DNA of 64,000 bases from Moraxella lacunata (GCF_900453205.1 NZ_UGQU01000003.1:496001-560000); one strand, 5' to 3'; positions 10,232 through 19,624 are shown, counted from the first letter of the stretch. Notes: generated by a model from the sequence alone, not told the origin. Program-made: numbers and translations.

Positions 10232-11089
10232 TTAACAGCGACGATTGATACTATCGGCAAAGACATAAGAGAACTCTTTGTTTTTGCCTTCAAAACGCCA
10301 GTGCCACGACTCTTCAGAAACGCCACTATATCTAGAATAGTCGGGGGTGAAAGTTTGGTAAAAACCGTACTCATGAGCATGTTGTTGTAACCAGCGATAT
10401 CCTGCTGTTTTGGCAAAGCTGTGGTCAATCGGTGAGAAGTCCACCGCAAGCCCTGTATGATGTTCAGAATAGCCGGGGTGTGAGGATGTATGATAGATTT
10501 GCTTGGCACTTTGTCCTTGTTTTTTCTTATTGGCAACGATTTGGGCTTGACGGCTTGATGTGCGTAAGATAGAGCCAGGGGTTAGCGTAACCCCGTCAGC
10601 ACGAGCCGCCTTAATCATCTCTTGTAAGGCAGGCTTGGCGGCACGATGAATCTTAAATTTTGGGTCACTGCCATAACCACTAGGTACAAGGTCACTGGGG
10701 TCGGCATCGGCATATCTAAAATGCTTGATACCCACTTTTAGGGCTTCGGGGGCACATATCGAGCCTGTGGTATTGGTATCATATTGGGGTGTTGGCGTGT
10801 TAAAATTGCCTTGCTCTACTTGATAGGCAGGACCTTGGTTTATCCCTTGCTGTGGCTGATTTTGATGATAACCTTGTTGGTTTTGGTTATACCCTGTATA
10901 AGACCGCCCACTTTGGTCGGCAATGGCGGTAGGGTTAGTGGGTTGACTGATGACGTGAACGGTGTTTTTGCTTGGGCTTGCGATATACCCCGAGCCTGAT
11001 TGGTTGTTTGCAAACATCGCAATTGCACCAACCGTGCCAATCCCCAAAAGCCCTGCACCAATCAATAAATCTCTTGTGCGTTTTTTCAT
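10232..11089 (-). CDS. Membrane-anchored M15 family D,D-carboxypeptidase (VanY/LdcB-like)
   Basis: A short basic N-terminus and membrane segment (KKRTRDLLIGAGLLGIG) precede a Gln/Asn-rich linker of about 100 residues and a C-terminal M15 peptidase domain. Zinc and catalytic motifs are SEHHTGLAVDF and ESWHWRF. Such enzymes trim peptidoglycan peptides in the periplasm. The frame is open to 11161, but ATG at 11089 has an AGGT site at suitable spacing and gives a clean membrane anchor; 11110 is an alternative. Confidence 0.85.
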   Translation of the reverse strand: MKKRTRDLLIGAGLLGIGTVGAIAMFANNQSGSGYIASPSKNTVHVISQPTNPTAIADQSGRSYTGYNQNQQGYHQNQPQQGINQGPAYQVEQGNFNTPTPQYDTNTTGSICAPEALKVGIKHFRYADADPSDLVPSGYGSDPKFKIHRAAKPALQEMIKAARADGVTLTPGSILRTSSRQAQIVANKKKQGQSAKQIYHTSSHPGYSEHHTGLAVDFSPIDHSFAKTAGYRWLQQHAHEYGFYQTFTPDYSRYSGVSEESWHWRFEGKNKEFSYVFADSINRRC

Positions 11090-11240
11090 AAAATTACCTA
11101 AATCATTCATTATTGGATTACCATTACTAAGTGGATTGTTGTGGGTTTTTAAAATACCCAAATAAAAATAAAAATGATTGAATCAGATTGCAAAACGAGC
11201 AATGCAAAAAATGCATCGCTCGTCTTTTAAACATCATGGA

Positions 11241-11552
11241 TTAACTGCAAATATAATCTGAGCGAGCCCAGCCGACACTGCGACCGAATTTAACTTTGTA
11301 CCACACCCAGCCATTAGAGTTGCGTTCGCCAATGATATTAACATCACTGCCGTTAGGCATGCGGGCTAGAACTTTATAGTTCTGACCAGGACCTGAACGT
11401 AGTAGTACATTACCATTGGTTTGGTGAGTGCAAGCATATCCGTATGAGCCACCGCCGTTATAGGCAGGACCTACTTTGGCAGAAACGTTGGTAGAAAAAC
11501 CGATGGCACTGGTCGCAATCAAAACGATAAATAATGATTTTAACTTCATCAT
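11241..11552 (-). CDS. Secreted SH3-domain protein
   Basis: A protein of 103 residues. A signal peptide (KLKSLFIVLIATSAIGFSTNVSA) precedes a bacterial SH3 domain beginning near NVLLRSGPGQNYKVLA and ending VGWARSDYICS. SH3_3 domains usually bind cell-wall peptides. The ATG at 11552 follows GGAG by six bases, so the longer open frame to 11630 is not used. Two cysteines, near the domain start and at the C-terminus, could form a disulfide. Confidence 0.82.
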   Translation of the reverse strand: MMKLKSLFIVLIATSAIGFSTNVSAKVGPAYNGGGSYGYACTHQTNGNVLLRSGPGQNYKVLARMPNGSDVNIIGERNSNGWVWYKVKFGRSVGWARSDYICS

Positions 11553-11743
11553 CAATACTCCATAAGCAGATAAATATTGGGCGATACAGGTATTTTTAAA
11601 ATACATTTGTATTCTATAAAATACTACCATGATTTCTTGTTTAAAACAACAAAATTATTGTAACAAATAAGCAACAATTAATCGCCAAAAAAAAACAACC
11701 GTTTATTCAACTGCTTATGATGGCTGATTAAAGCTGATTAAAG

Positions 11744-12016
11744 TTATTGGTCAGCTTTTTTACAGACATTTTCCAAGGCTTTTTCTATTAACTGCTCGCT
11801 GACGCCTTGTTCTTTGAGCTCGTTAATAAAGGCAACATCATCACTAAGAGAGTATTCGGAATTATCACGGTCAAGCCCTTGACGAATATAAAAGCGAATG
11901 AGTGGTTGAATGCACTCAAAGCCGTGCTCGCCCTTGACTTTTTCCAAATGTTCCACAATCTCGCCCGTCAAACGCAGATGAATGGGGCGTAAGGTGTGGT
12001 TGTGATTAAGATACAT
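11744..12016 (-). CDS. Small putative ribbon-helix-helix type protein
   Basis: A protein of 90 residues. The N-terminal HTLRPIHLRLTGEIVEHLEKVKGEHGF looks like a ribbon-helix-helix strand and helix, followed by a helical acidic region. It could be a transcriptional regulator or an antitoxin-like protein, but no partner gene is adjacent. The start at 12016 gives a sensible N-terminus. Family assignment is tentative. Confidence 0.55.
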   Translation of the reverse strand: MYLNHNHTLRPIHLRLTGEIVEHLEKVKGEHGFECIQPLIRFYIRQGLDRDNSEYSLSDDVAFINELKEQGVSEQLIEKALENVCKKADQ

Positions 12017-12500
12017 AAAACACCGTCTTTTTAAAATGATTAAAATGGGGGCTTATGTTACCAGTATTTGAGTGAAATTTCAATGAATATTCCTGATTGG
12101 CATTTATTTAACATTATTTAAAATCATTTAAAAGTTGGTGGTTGCTGACATTTGATTTAACCGATGATTTTGGTAAAATGGCAAAAGTTTTGATAAAAAT
12201 GATAAAAACAAGCCAAAATTGATAAAATCACGGCATGATTATCAAGTTTAGCCAAAAATTAGCCACATAAACGCAACATTGCCCCCAAATTTTTTGCAAA
12301 ACTAGGCTAGATTGCAACATAAAAACGTGGCACAATAACCCCACTTTCCAAGAGTGCCTTAAATTGCATTGATGGCTTTTTAAGAGCTTTTAATGGCTGT
12401 TTGATGATTTTATAGGACAATCAATTTTAATCAGTTTTAAAAAAGTCATAAAAAGTGGCACAAGGCATTAAAACCAACCATTTTATTATTTGGAGTTATT
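12017..12500. other. AT-rich intergenic region upstream of lolA
   Basis: There is no credible gene. The region contains TTAA at 12108, 12118 and 12128 (10-bp phasing) and repeated GATAAAA words near 12190-12230. A TTTAAA-rich leader precedes the lolA ribosome site (TTTGGAG, 12489-12495). Promoters for lolA and for the leftward gene at 12016 must lie here, but I see no clear consensus. Confidence 0.5.
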
Positions 12501-13124
12501 ATGAATACAAAAATCGCCCTAAGCACATTGGCATTGACTCTACTTCCCATGACGGCGTTGACCGCTCATGCCAATGACACGGCAGTGACCAATTTAAATA
12601 ACCTGCTTAAAAACACCAAATCAATGACTGCCAATTTCTCACAAACGACCAAAGCAGGCGGTAAAAGCCAAAGTTTTAGCGGTAGCATGGCACTAGAGCG
12701 TGGCAACAAATTCCGCTGGGACACCAAATCACCGTCAGAACAGCTCATCGTGGCAAATGGCAGTACCATGTGGGTATATGATAAGGACTTGCAACAAGTT
12801 ACCAAGCAGTCGGTAAATAACCAAGTCGGGGATGCACCTGCCTTGTTATTGTCAGGCGACCCTAATCAAATCACACGCAATTTTACTGTCAGTCAGCCAA
12901 GCAAAGGCAAAAACTACTATGTCCTAAAACCCAAATCAAGCTCGGCTAATTTTAGAGATTTGTCCATCAGTTTTAATGGTGGTAAGCCTGTGATGATGGT
13001 GCTAAATGATAGTATCGGACAGACCACATCGATTCGTTTTAGCAATATTAATATCAATAAAAGCATTCCTGCCGGTCAGTTTAGCTTTACCCCGCCTAAG
13101 GGGGTGGATGTGATTAATCAGTAA
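12501..13124 (+). CDS. lolA: Outer-membrane lipoprotein carrier protein
   Basis: A periplasmic chaperone that ferries lipoproteins from LolCDE to the outer membrane. The 207 residues begin with a clear signal peptide (STLALTLLPMTALTAHA). The SMTANFSQTTKAGGKSQSFSGSM strand, the FRWDTKSPSEQLIVANG segment (with the conserved Arg) and the C-terminal GVDVIN are typical. A good GGAG site precedes the ATG. It stands alone between long flanking gaps. Confidence 0.93.
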   Translation: MNTKIALSTLALTLLPMTALTAHANDTAVTNLNNLLKNTKSMTANFSQTTKAGGKSQSFSGSMALERGNKFRWDTKSPSEQLIVANGSTMWVYDKDLQQVTKQSVNNQVGDAPALLLSGDPNQITRNFTVSQPSKGKNYYVLKPKSSSANFRDLSISFNGGKPVMMVLNDSIGQTTSIRFSNININKSIPAGQFSFTPPKGVDVINQ

Positions 13125-13135
13125 GGTTAAAATAC

Positions 13136-13168
13136 CAAACCGTCATCGTGATACAATGGCGGTTTTTG
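13136..13168 (+). terminator. lolA terminator
   Basis: AAACCG (13137-13142) pairs with CGGTTT across a longer loop and is followed by a T-run. Confidence 0.6.
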
Positions 13169-13189
13169 TAAAAATATCAAGATAAAGTA

Positions 13190-13221
13190 AAATCCCTAAA
13201 AATCAGCGTTTTTAGGGATTT
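13190..13221. terminator. Bidirectional terminator between lolA and gabD
   Basis: A perfect 13-bp stem, AAATCCCTAAAAA (13190-13202) with its complement (13209-13221), and a 6-base loop. It serves gabD on the minus strand and is a second stop for lolA. Confidence 0.88.
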
Positions 13222-13238
13222 GATTGCATAATATTTAA

Positions 13239-14690
13239 TCAACTTACATCCATGCACCAGTACTTTGTGGTAAGATATTCATCCAAGCCGTATTTTGAGC
13301 CTTCACGCCCAAACCCTGACTGCTTAACCCCACCAAACGGAGCGACTTCGGTAGAGAGTAGTCCTGTATTTTGGGCGACCATCCCGTATTCTAAGGCTTC
13401 ACTTACTCGCCATGCTCGTGCGTGGCTTTGGGTGTAAAAATAGGACGCCAAACCATAAGGGGTATTATTGGCATGGTTGATGACCTCTTGTTCATCATCA
13501 AACACAAAAATCGGAGCAATCGGAGCAAAAATCTCTTCGTGAGCGATGTCCATGTCGTCTGTGATGTCCGTGATGATTGTTGGTAAAAAACAGCGTGCGT
13601 GCGTGGGGTGAGATTTACCCCCTGTGATGAGTGTTGCTCCTTTATCTAGGGCATCTTGGAGTAGTTTTTGGGTTTTTTGCACGGCGGTGTCATTGATAAG
13701 ACAGCCGATGTCCGTGTCATCTGACAGTCCGTCACCAACGTGTAAGTCACCAACTTCTTTGGTAAATTTGGCAATGAATTCATCTTTTATCGTTTGATGA
13801 ACATATATGCGGTTGGCACACACGCACGTCTGCCCTGCGTTGCGATATTTGGACGCTATCGCCCCCTTGACCGCCTTATCAATGTCGGCATCGTCAAACA
13901 CAATAAAAGGAGCGTTACCGCCAAGCTCCAAGGAGAGCTTTTTGACCGTGCTGGCACATTGCTCCATGAGCAGTTTGCCGACCCGAGTAGAGCCTGTAAA
14001 GGAGAGTTTTTTAATACGCTCATCGGACGTGAGTACGCCCCCGATAACGTCCGCTTGCCCTGTTACGATTTGCAAAACACCCTTAGGAATGCCTGCTTGA
14101 ATGGCAAGCTCGCCCAAGGCAAGGGCGGAAAAGGGTGTTTGGCTATCAGGCTTGACAATCATCACGCACCCTGACGCTAGGGCGGGGGCGACTTTACGGG
14201 TAATCATCGCTGACGGAAAGTTCCACGGCGTGATACTGGCACACACACCCACGGGCTGTTTTAGCACCACATAGCGTAAGTTGGCGTTCGAGCTGGGTAT
14301 CACGTCTCCATACGCCCGTTTGGCTTCATCGGCAAAAAAACGGATAAAGCTGTTGGCATAGCCAATCTCCCCACGAGACTCTTTTAAGGGCTTGCCTTGT
14401 TCTGTGGTCATGATGATGGCTAAGTCTTCACGATGTTCATCAATCAAATCCGCCCAACGGTGTAAAATGACTGCTCGTTCATTGGCGGTTAGGCTTGCCC
14501 ATGATTTTTGGGCGTCATCGGCAAAACCGATGGCTTCTGCCACTTCATCGGCGGACAAATCGGGGATAGTGCCGATTTTTTCATCATTAAAGGGGTTAAA
14601 CACGTCTATGGTGTTGGCGGATTTGGTGGATTGCCATGTGTTATTGATGAGTGCGTGTTCGTGGAATAATGTGGGGTTGGATAATTTCAT
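13239..14690 (-). CDS. gabD: NAD(P)-dependent succinate-semialdehyde dehydrogenase
   Basis: An aldehyde dehydrogenase of 483 residues, the length of GabD. It shows the catalytic Glu motif LELGGNAPFIVFDDADID (near residue 255), the catalytic Cys in GQTCVCANR (near residue 290) and the C-terminal PFGGVKQSGFGREGS signature. The QTCVCANR loop with two cysteines is characteristic of GabD rather than other aldehyde dehydrogenases. No gabT is adjacent. The divergent IclR-type gene 150 bases away may regulate it. Confidence 0.88.
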   Translation of the reverse strand: MKLSNPTLFHEHALINNTWQSTKSANTIDVFNPFNDEKIGTIPDLSADEVAEAIGFADDAQKSWASLTANERAVILHRWADLIDEHREDLAIIMTTEQGKPLKESRGEIGYANSFIRFFADEAKRAYGDVIPSSNANLRYVVLKQPVGVCASITPWNFPSAMITRKVAPALASGCVMIVKPDSQTPFSALALGELAIQAGIPKGVLQIVTGQADVIGGVLTSDERIKKLSFTGSTRVGKLLMEQCASTVKKLSLELGGNAPFIVFDDADIDKAVKGAIASKYRNAGQTCVCANRIYVHQTIKDEFIAKFTKEVGDLHVGDGLSDDTDIGCLINDTAVQKTQKLLQDALDKGATLITGGKSHPTHARCFLPTIITDITDDMDIAHEEIFAPIAPIFVFDDEQEVINHANNTPYGLASYFYTQSHARAWRVSEALEYGMVAQNTGLLSTEVAPFGGVKQSGFGREGSKYGLDEYLTTKYWCMDVS

Positions 14691-14840
14691 AAAAACTCCT
14701 TGCCAAATGGCGGTTAGATTGTTCTATATATTGAATAAATGTTCAAAATACAGTACAATATTAGCACCATTTATCCGTTTAGACAAGTGATTTTGTTAAA
14801 AATAAAATCATGCCACGATAATCACACCACGAGAGCTACC

Positions 14841-15611
14841 ATGACCGACCAAACTCCCAAGATCGCCAATGTCCCTGCCTTAGAAAAGGCGTTTGAGATT
14901 TTGGATTTTATTACCACAAGCCCCACGCCTGTTTCGTCAGCGACCATTGCCAGAGAGTTATCACTAGCTCGTTCTACCACGCACAATATCCTACAAGCCC
15001 TAACCAGCAAAGGCGTATTGCACAAGGATAATAATCATCTGTTCAGCCTAGGTTCTTATCTATTGTATTGGGCGGGGCGTTTTGAAGTGGAGCGGGGTGT
15101 GGTGGCACTGTTTCATGAATTGGCGGTGGGTTTTGAGACGCTTACGCCTTATACGATTACGCTGTCTACGTTGGATTTTGATCGGGGTGAGACGGTGTTT
15201 TTGAGCAGTCATCAGGGCAGTAGTGCCATTGATTTTGCGTTTCGCCGTGGGGTGCGTGTGCCTGCGGTATTCTCGGCAACGGGCAAGGCGATTTTAAGCC
15301 AAACGCCCTTTGATAGGGTGCTTGCCATGTATGAGACGTTCCCTGCTCCCTTGACGGATAAGGGGGTGGTGGATTTTGATGGGCTAAAAGCGGAGCTTGA
15401 TAAGGTCAAAAGCACTCGTTTATCCTTGGATGATGGTCAGCTACGGCTTGGCATGACGTGTGTGGGGACTTATATTCGCAGTCAAGATGGGGTGCGACTG
15501 GGCATTGCGGTGTCGCTGTCGGACAGTGAGTACGCCAAGCAAAAAGACGTGGTGGGGCAAGCCATGATTGAGTTGGCGTTACAGATTGAAAAAGGGTTGG
15601 GGATGGGTTAA
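14841..15611 (+). CDS. IclR family transcriptional regulator
   Basis: A protein of 256 residues. The N-terminal winged helix (VPALEKAFEILDFI, then PVSSATIARELSLARSTTHNILQAL) is followed by the IclR effector domain (AFRRGVRVPAVFSATGKAILS). The ATG at 14841 gives the family start; the frame runs open to 14739 without a sensible N-terminus. Divergent orientation to gabD suggests control of that gene. The effector is unknown. Confidence 0.88.
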   Translation: MTDQTPKIANVPALEKAFEILDFITTSPTPVSSATIARELSLARSTTHNILQALTSKGVLHKDNNHLFSLGSYLLYWAGRFEVERGVVALFHELAVGFETLTPYTITLSTLDFDRGETVFLSSHQGSSAIDFAFRRGVRVPAVFSATGKAILSQTPFDRVLAMYETFPAPLTDKGVVDFDGLKAELDKVKSTRLSLDDGQLRLGMTCVGTYIRSQDGVRLGIAVSLSDSEYAKQKDVVGQAMIELALQIEKGLGMG

Positions 15612-15612
15612 T

Positions 15613-16191
15613 CTACTTGCACCCTCTTATCAAACCTATCTTATCAAACACCGCCCGATAAAACTGTACCTTTTTATCAAGGGCAAGCGGATATGCCCGT
15701 GATGATGACGGTAGGCGGTGCAAAATAACAATTTTATTGTTAAATGTTAAATTTACCGATTGTCCAACTTTGGGTATTTTAATATCAAAATCGGACAATA
15801 AAATCTCACTCGCCTTTTCGCCTGTGGTGATGATATGATTGCACTCGGGTAAGACGGATAATAAGCCTTCAATGTCGGATTTTTGGATAATGGTTAAAAA
15901 TTTATCGGACGCATTATTATTTTCACGAATGACGATTTTGGCGGTGTCATAAATGGCAATGCCTTGTTTGTTTAAAAAATTTTTTAAAACTTCTTCTTTA
16001 AATCGTTTACCGTCAATAAAATAATCTTTATCATCAAAAAACACCAGTCCCATAATCCGCCACATGTCATTATTTAAATTGGGATAATAAAAATTCATCG
16101 CCCAGCGATTAGGCGGTGGCGGAAAACTGCCAAGCATCAGCACTTTGGCATTGGGTGGGGCAAATGGGGATAAGGGGTGGGATTCTTGCAT
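15613..16191 (-). CDS. Uracil-DNA glycosylase superfamily protein (MUG-like)
   Basis: A protein of 192 residues. KVLMLGSFPPPPNRWAMNFYYPNLNN carries the GxxP-type motif A of the uracil-DNA glycosylase fold, and HRLPSSSRAY near the C-terminus fits motif B. It is probably a DNA glycosylase of unknown specificity. Before prophage insertion it followed vapC by about 26 bases on the same strand. The prophage therefore separates it from its upstream operon genes. Confidence 0.75.
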   Translation of the reverse strand: MQESHPLSPFAPPNAKVLMLGSFPPPPNRWAMNFYYPNLNNDMWRIMGLVFFDDKDYFIDGKRFKEEVLKNFLNKQGIAIYDTAKIVIRENNNASDKFLTIIQKSDIEGLLSVLPECNHIITTGEKASEILLSDFDIKIPKVGQSVNLTFNNKIVILHRLPSSSRAYPLALDKKVQFYRAVFDKIGLIRGCK

Positions 16192-16217
16192 AATATTCTA
16201 TAATAAAACAAAATCGT

Positions 16218-16236
16218 TTATAATAAAACAAAACCT
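16218..16236 (-). pseudogene. vapC: Detached 3' end of vapC
   Basis: On the minus strand these bases give, after joining to 52700-52324 through the duplicated AGGTTT, the codons for Gly-Phe-Val-Leu-Leu and a TAA stop at 16220-16218. This restores a 131-residue VapC ending RAEGFVLL, the usual family length and style. It marks the left host/prophage junction. Confidence 0.8.
16231..16236. repeat. Target-site duplication, left copy (AAACCT)
   Basis: The same six bases occur at 52318-52323. A 5-bp duplication (AACCT) would be standard for MuA-type transposition. Confidence 0.75.
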
Positions 16237-16442
16237 ATGGGGGACTAATTAAACCTGCATAGACCAGACCAGAGGGCAAACCAAGCCCAAGCCATTGATG
16301 CACCTAAGCTGTGGGCAGGTGGGCGGTCAAGAATATGCAAAAACAACTTGATAAAAAATGATGAGAAATGATAGAAAAATGATAGAAAAATGATAGAAAA
16401 ATGATAGAAAAATGATAGAAAAATGATAAAAATATGTGCATA
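16237..16442. other. Prophage left end with candidate transposase sites
   Basis: CTGCATA at 16255-16261 lies 25 bases from the left tip, matching the 25-26 base offset of the same motif at the right end. A second near-match, ATATGTGCATA at 16432-16442, lies about 200 bases inward. In Mu the left end also has one tip-proximal site and distant inner ones. There is no gene in this stretch. Confidence 0.55.
16370..16424 (+). repeat. Five tandem copies of an 11-bp unit
   Basis: GATAGAAAAAT is repeated five times without mismatch (16370-16424), followed by a decayed sixth copy. The 11-bp period places an A-tract on each helical turn, which would bend DNA. It sits between the left-tip site and the inner candidate transposase site. 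Confidence 0.95.
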
Positions 16443-16453
16443 TTTGATAGGCG

Positions 16454-16480
16454 TTTAAACGACGTTTAAACAATTTTAAA
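16454..16480. repeat. Phased TTTAAA boxes, left end
   Basis: TTTAAA starts at 16454, 16465 and 16475, with 11 and 10 bp spacing. Comparable phased arrays recur at other prophage gene junctions. Confidence 0.85.
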
Positions 16481-16508
16481 AGCGACCTTAAATGGGTCGC
16501 TTTTTTTG
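16478..16508. terminator. Terminator of the repressor gene
   Basis: AAAAGCGACC (16478-16487) pairs with GGTCGCTTTT (16495-16504). T-runs on both strands make it bidirectional; it lies just past the repressor stop codon. Confidence 0.85.
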
Positions 16509-16523
16509 TGGGGGTATCAGGGG

Positions 16524-17207
16524 CTAGTGGGGTAAGTCGTAGCTGATGTGGACGACCTGCCCATATACTTGTATGTTGCCGTGCGCCAGCTCCTGACGTG
16601 AGATGTCAAAGCTCTCATAGGTACTGTTATCACTGATGAGGCGAAGTCCGCCCGTAGGTATCCACTGTGTACGCTTGACATACAGTCTATCATCAATGCG
16701 TACCACATAAATCCTACCGTCTTTGGCGATGTTTTTGGACTTATCCACAAGAATGGTGGCGTTTTCAGGTATCGTAGGAAGCATACTGTCGCCGTCTGTA
16801 TTAAGTGCCACAAGGTCTTTGGCGGTCAGGGATGTGCGGTTTATCCAGTCTTTGCGGAACGCCAAGAAGTCGTCTGTGCCGATGACGCCATCGCTGAACT
16901 TGCCACCACCAGCACTGGCGATGATGTCTCTATAAAAAGGAACGTAATAGTAGTCATCATCTGCCGAGCTGTCGGCTATGGGTGTAGGCACACTATCGCT
17001 GTCTGTGCCAAATATCAGGTGCTGGGGGCTGACGTGGTATAGCTTGGCGAGCTGTTCTAAGGTCTCTATTGAGGCTTCTCTATTGCCCACTTCCCACTGT
17101 TGGAGCGTGGTTGTGCCAATATTTACCGCTTTGGCAACTTCTGCCCTAGCTAGACCTGCCTTCTCTCTAGCTTGGGTTAGTCTTACCCCAATTTTTGCTC
17201 TGTTCAT
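16524..17207 (-). CDS. Phage repressor: XRE helix-turn-helix with S24 (LexA-like) peptidase domain
   Basis: A protein of 227 residues. The N-terminal HTH (LTQAREKAGLARAEVAKAVNIGTTTLQQWEVGNRE, residues 10-44) is followed by a linker and an S24 domain. The Ala-Gly in IIASAGGG is the likely self-cleavage site, Ser is in GDSMLPTI and Lys is in YVKRTQW. It probably maintains lysogeny and could be cleaved in an SOS response. It is a CI-type repressor rather than the Mu c type. Candidate operators lie upstream, between it and ner. Confidence 0.93.
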   Translation of the reverse strand: MNRAKIGVRLTQAREKAGLARAEVAKAVNIGTTTLQQWEVGNREASIETLEQLAKLYHVSPQHLIFGTDSDSVPTPIADSSADDDYYYVPFYRDIIASAGGGKFSDGVIGTDDFLAFRKDWINRTSLTAKDLVALNTDGDSMLPTIPENATILVDKSKNIAKDGRIYVVRIDDRLYVKRTQWIPTGGLRLISDNSTYESFDISRQELAHGNIQVYGQVVHISYDLPH

Positions 17208-17219
17208 AGTATTTACCTT

Positions 17220-17284
17220 TTTACGGTTAGATATTTTTAACTGTAAAAAATATTACTTTTTAAAATTTTCTTTACGGTTATAAT
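17220..17284. promoter_or_regulatory. Early promoter region with three repressor-operator-like repeats
   Basis: TTTACGGTTA occurs at 17220-17229 and 17271-17280, and its near reverse complement TAACTGTAAA at 17238-17247. The last copy overlaps a TATAAT (17279-17284) that would drive ner and muA rightward. This is the place expected for CI/Ner operators. The boxes also flank the leftward repressor promoter. Confidence 0.7.
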
Positions 17285-17329
17285 GTCCGCATTCGGTAAG
17301 CAATTTTGATAACTGAAAGGAGTAAGCGA

Positions 17330-17573
17330 ATGCGTACACTACCAAGCCAACAAAAAAGCTCAATGGGTGAGCTTCAAGATTGGCATCAAGCTGATATTGT
17401 TGCTGGACTTAAAAAAGTCGGCACAAATATGTCGGCACTCTCAGAAAAACACGGGCTGTCTCGTGGTTGTCTGAGAAATGCCTTGTATCGTCCATATCCT
17501 AAGGCGGAACGTATCATTGCGGGGGGCAATGGGCGTTGAGCCACAGGACATCTGGCCCAGTCGTTACGCGTAA
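17330..17573 (+). pseudogene. ner: Ner-like DNA-binding protein, frameshifted near the C-terminus
   Basis: The first 61 residues (QDWHQADIVAGLKKVGTNMSALSEKHG and so on) match the Mu Ner fold, a small HTH that represses early transcription. The open frame ends at 17539. Removing one G from the G6 run at 17521-17526 continues the frame as AMGVEPQDIWPSRYA with a stop at 17571-17573, which is the classic Ner C-terminus. AAAGGAG before the ATG at 17330 decides the start. As sequenced the protein loses its conserved WPSRY end. Confidence 0.85.
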
Positions 17574-17601
17574 CCCATTTAACCAAAAAGAGTAAAAAGT
17601 T

Positions 17602-19592
17602 ATGGAAAAATGGTATTCAGCACAAGAGTTGGCAGACTTGAACTTATCTATTATACCAAATACGAAAGCAGGTGTCATCTATCGTGCGAAAAAAGAATGT
17701 TGGGAAAACCGAAAACGGTCAGCAAAAGGCGGTGGTCTTGAATATGCCTTTGATGGTCTGCCTAAAAAGGTACAAACAGAAATCAAAGCCCGTGAGTTAA
17801 AAGCTCTTATGGTTGCCGATATCCCAAAAGCTGTGATGGTGCGTGGCGAGCGAGACATTGATAGCCTAAACCACAAACAAAGACGTATCGCTGATAGCCG
17901 AGTGCTGATGGCAATGCTGGTGGAGTGTTATGCTGATGAGCTTGGCACGCAGGATAAAGCCATTAAGCATGTCAATAAGCTGTCTCGTATCGGGGCGTTG
18001 CCCATAGAGGGGACAACTGACTATAACACCGTCTGCGAAAATGCCAAAGCTCGCACCGACAAGACAGGCGTGGGTGTGCGAAAGCTCCATGAGTGGGTGC
18101 TAGAAGCTCGCCGATGTGGTAGTGCCAGTGAGGTGCTTGCGGTCATGAGTCCAAATAAGCAAGGTCGCTCAAAGATGAATGTGTTGTCGGCTTTGTGGCT
18201 CCCCGATTTTTTTAAAAATCTATCGTAACCCCAACGGCTTGTCCGTGTCTCGGTGCTATGAGCTGTGGCGATATGAGCATATCAAAGCACATGGCACGGA
18301 TTTGGGCTTGCCTAGTCTAACACAGGTTAGAGCCATGCTCAAACGCATACCGCCCTTGGAGCGTGAACGGGGTCGGATTACAGGCTCAAAACTCAAAGAG
18401 ATAGACAGCTATATCCGCCGAGACTGGAACGATGAGGGCTATGCCAATAACCACATCTGGGTAAGTGATGATCATAGTTCTAAAATGCTCGGTCAAGCAC
18501 CACAAATCAGGGCAGGCGGTCATGCCTGAGATTACACTCATCATTGACGCTCCTAGCCGATATATCGTGGGTTATAGCTTGTCGTATAGCGAAAGCGGTA
18601 TGGCGGTGCTGTCTGCCTTGCGGTATGCGTGGGCAAGGCATGGCGTGAATGCTGTGCATTATAGCGATAACGGCAGGGGTGAGAAAAACGTCATGCTAAG
18701 CGATGAAGTGGTGGGCGTGTTTGCACGGCTTGGCATAACCCATTTGACAGGCATTCCCGGCAATCCACAAGGTCGGGGTATCATCGAACGCTTGATGAAA
18801 GAGGTGCCAAAACGTGTCGCCCAGTCTTTTGAAACCTATCACGGTAAAGATGCCGACCCCGATACCGTCAGAAAAAGGCTACAAGCCAAAATCGCCCATA
18901 ACAAGGCGAACATGGACGGCAAAGTAACTGGCGAGATGACCCCACTGCAACGCAAAGGGGCGGAGATAACACCAACCATGAGTGAGCTAAAAATGGTGGT
19001 AGAGGCTTTGATAGATGAGTATAACAACGTCCGCAAACACAGCTCTATCGGTATGACCCCCGCCCAAAAACGTGCCGAGCTTGACAAAAAACATGGTAGT
19101 GAGCGTGTGTGGCTCTCTGAGCTTGACCTAAGAGAGCTGGCGGTGGCTGTGGTGGAGCGGACGGTGTCTCGTGGGTGGGTACGTCATGACAACCGTTTTT
19201 ATTTTTCACAGGCACTCGTGGATTGGCACGGCAAAAAGGTCTATCTATATGCCAATGATGACAGCGTGGCAGAGATGGCGGTGCGTGATAAAGATGGCGT
19301 GTACATCTGCACGGCAATCTTGGAGGGCAATAGCACCCCCGCCATACCGCTTGACCTACTAGAGCAAGCTGACCACAGACGACTTGACCGTGCGATAAAA
19401 CGCAAAGAGAACCAAGTCAAACAGCTTGAACAGCAACGACATGGCAAGGCTATCATTGATGCCAAAGAGCAACTGCTTGAGCTTACTGGCGAAGTCATTG
19501 ACGGACACTGGGTGGAAGTCAAAGATGACGATGATAACGGCTTTGAATTTTATGCCGAGCTTGATTGGGACGACCGCCAAAAGGCGATTTAA
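17602..19592 (+). pseudogene. MuA-type transposase, two frameshifts
   Basis: Three overlapping open frames together give a full MuA. 17602-18228 has the N-terminal DNA-binding and I-beta/gamma part. A middle piece runs to about 18490. 18465-19592 has the rest. One extra base in the T7A5 run (18207-18218) and one extra base near 18490 (GG in CTCGGTC) separate them. The DDE residues are intact: LIIDAPSRY, HYSDNGRGEKN and GNPQGRGIIERL. The C-terminal MuB-interaction region is present. As sequenced no functional transposase can be made without correction. Confidence 0.9.
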
Positions 19593-19624
19593 CCCCTTTT
19601 AAACAACTTTTAATAACCTTTTAA
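19588..19624. repeat. Phased TTAA boxes before muB
   Basis: TTTAA/TTTTAA words start at 19588, 19598, 19608 and 19619, about 10-11 bp apart, spanning the muA stop to the muB ribosome site. Confidence 0.8.

Noticed and set aside
16370-16430. CRISPR-like repeat array
   Set aside because: The units are contiguous 11-mers with no spacers and no cas genes nearby.
16524-17207. Prophage repressor as the Mu c type
   Set aside because: It has an XRE HTH and an S24 peptidase domain with visible Ser and Lys, so it is of the CI/LexA type instead.
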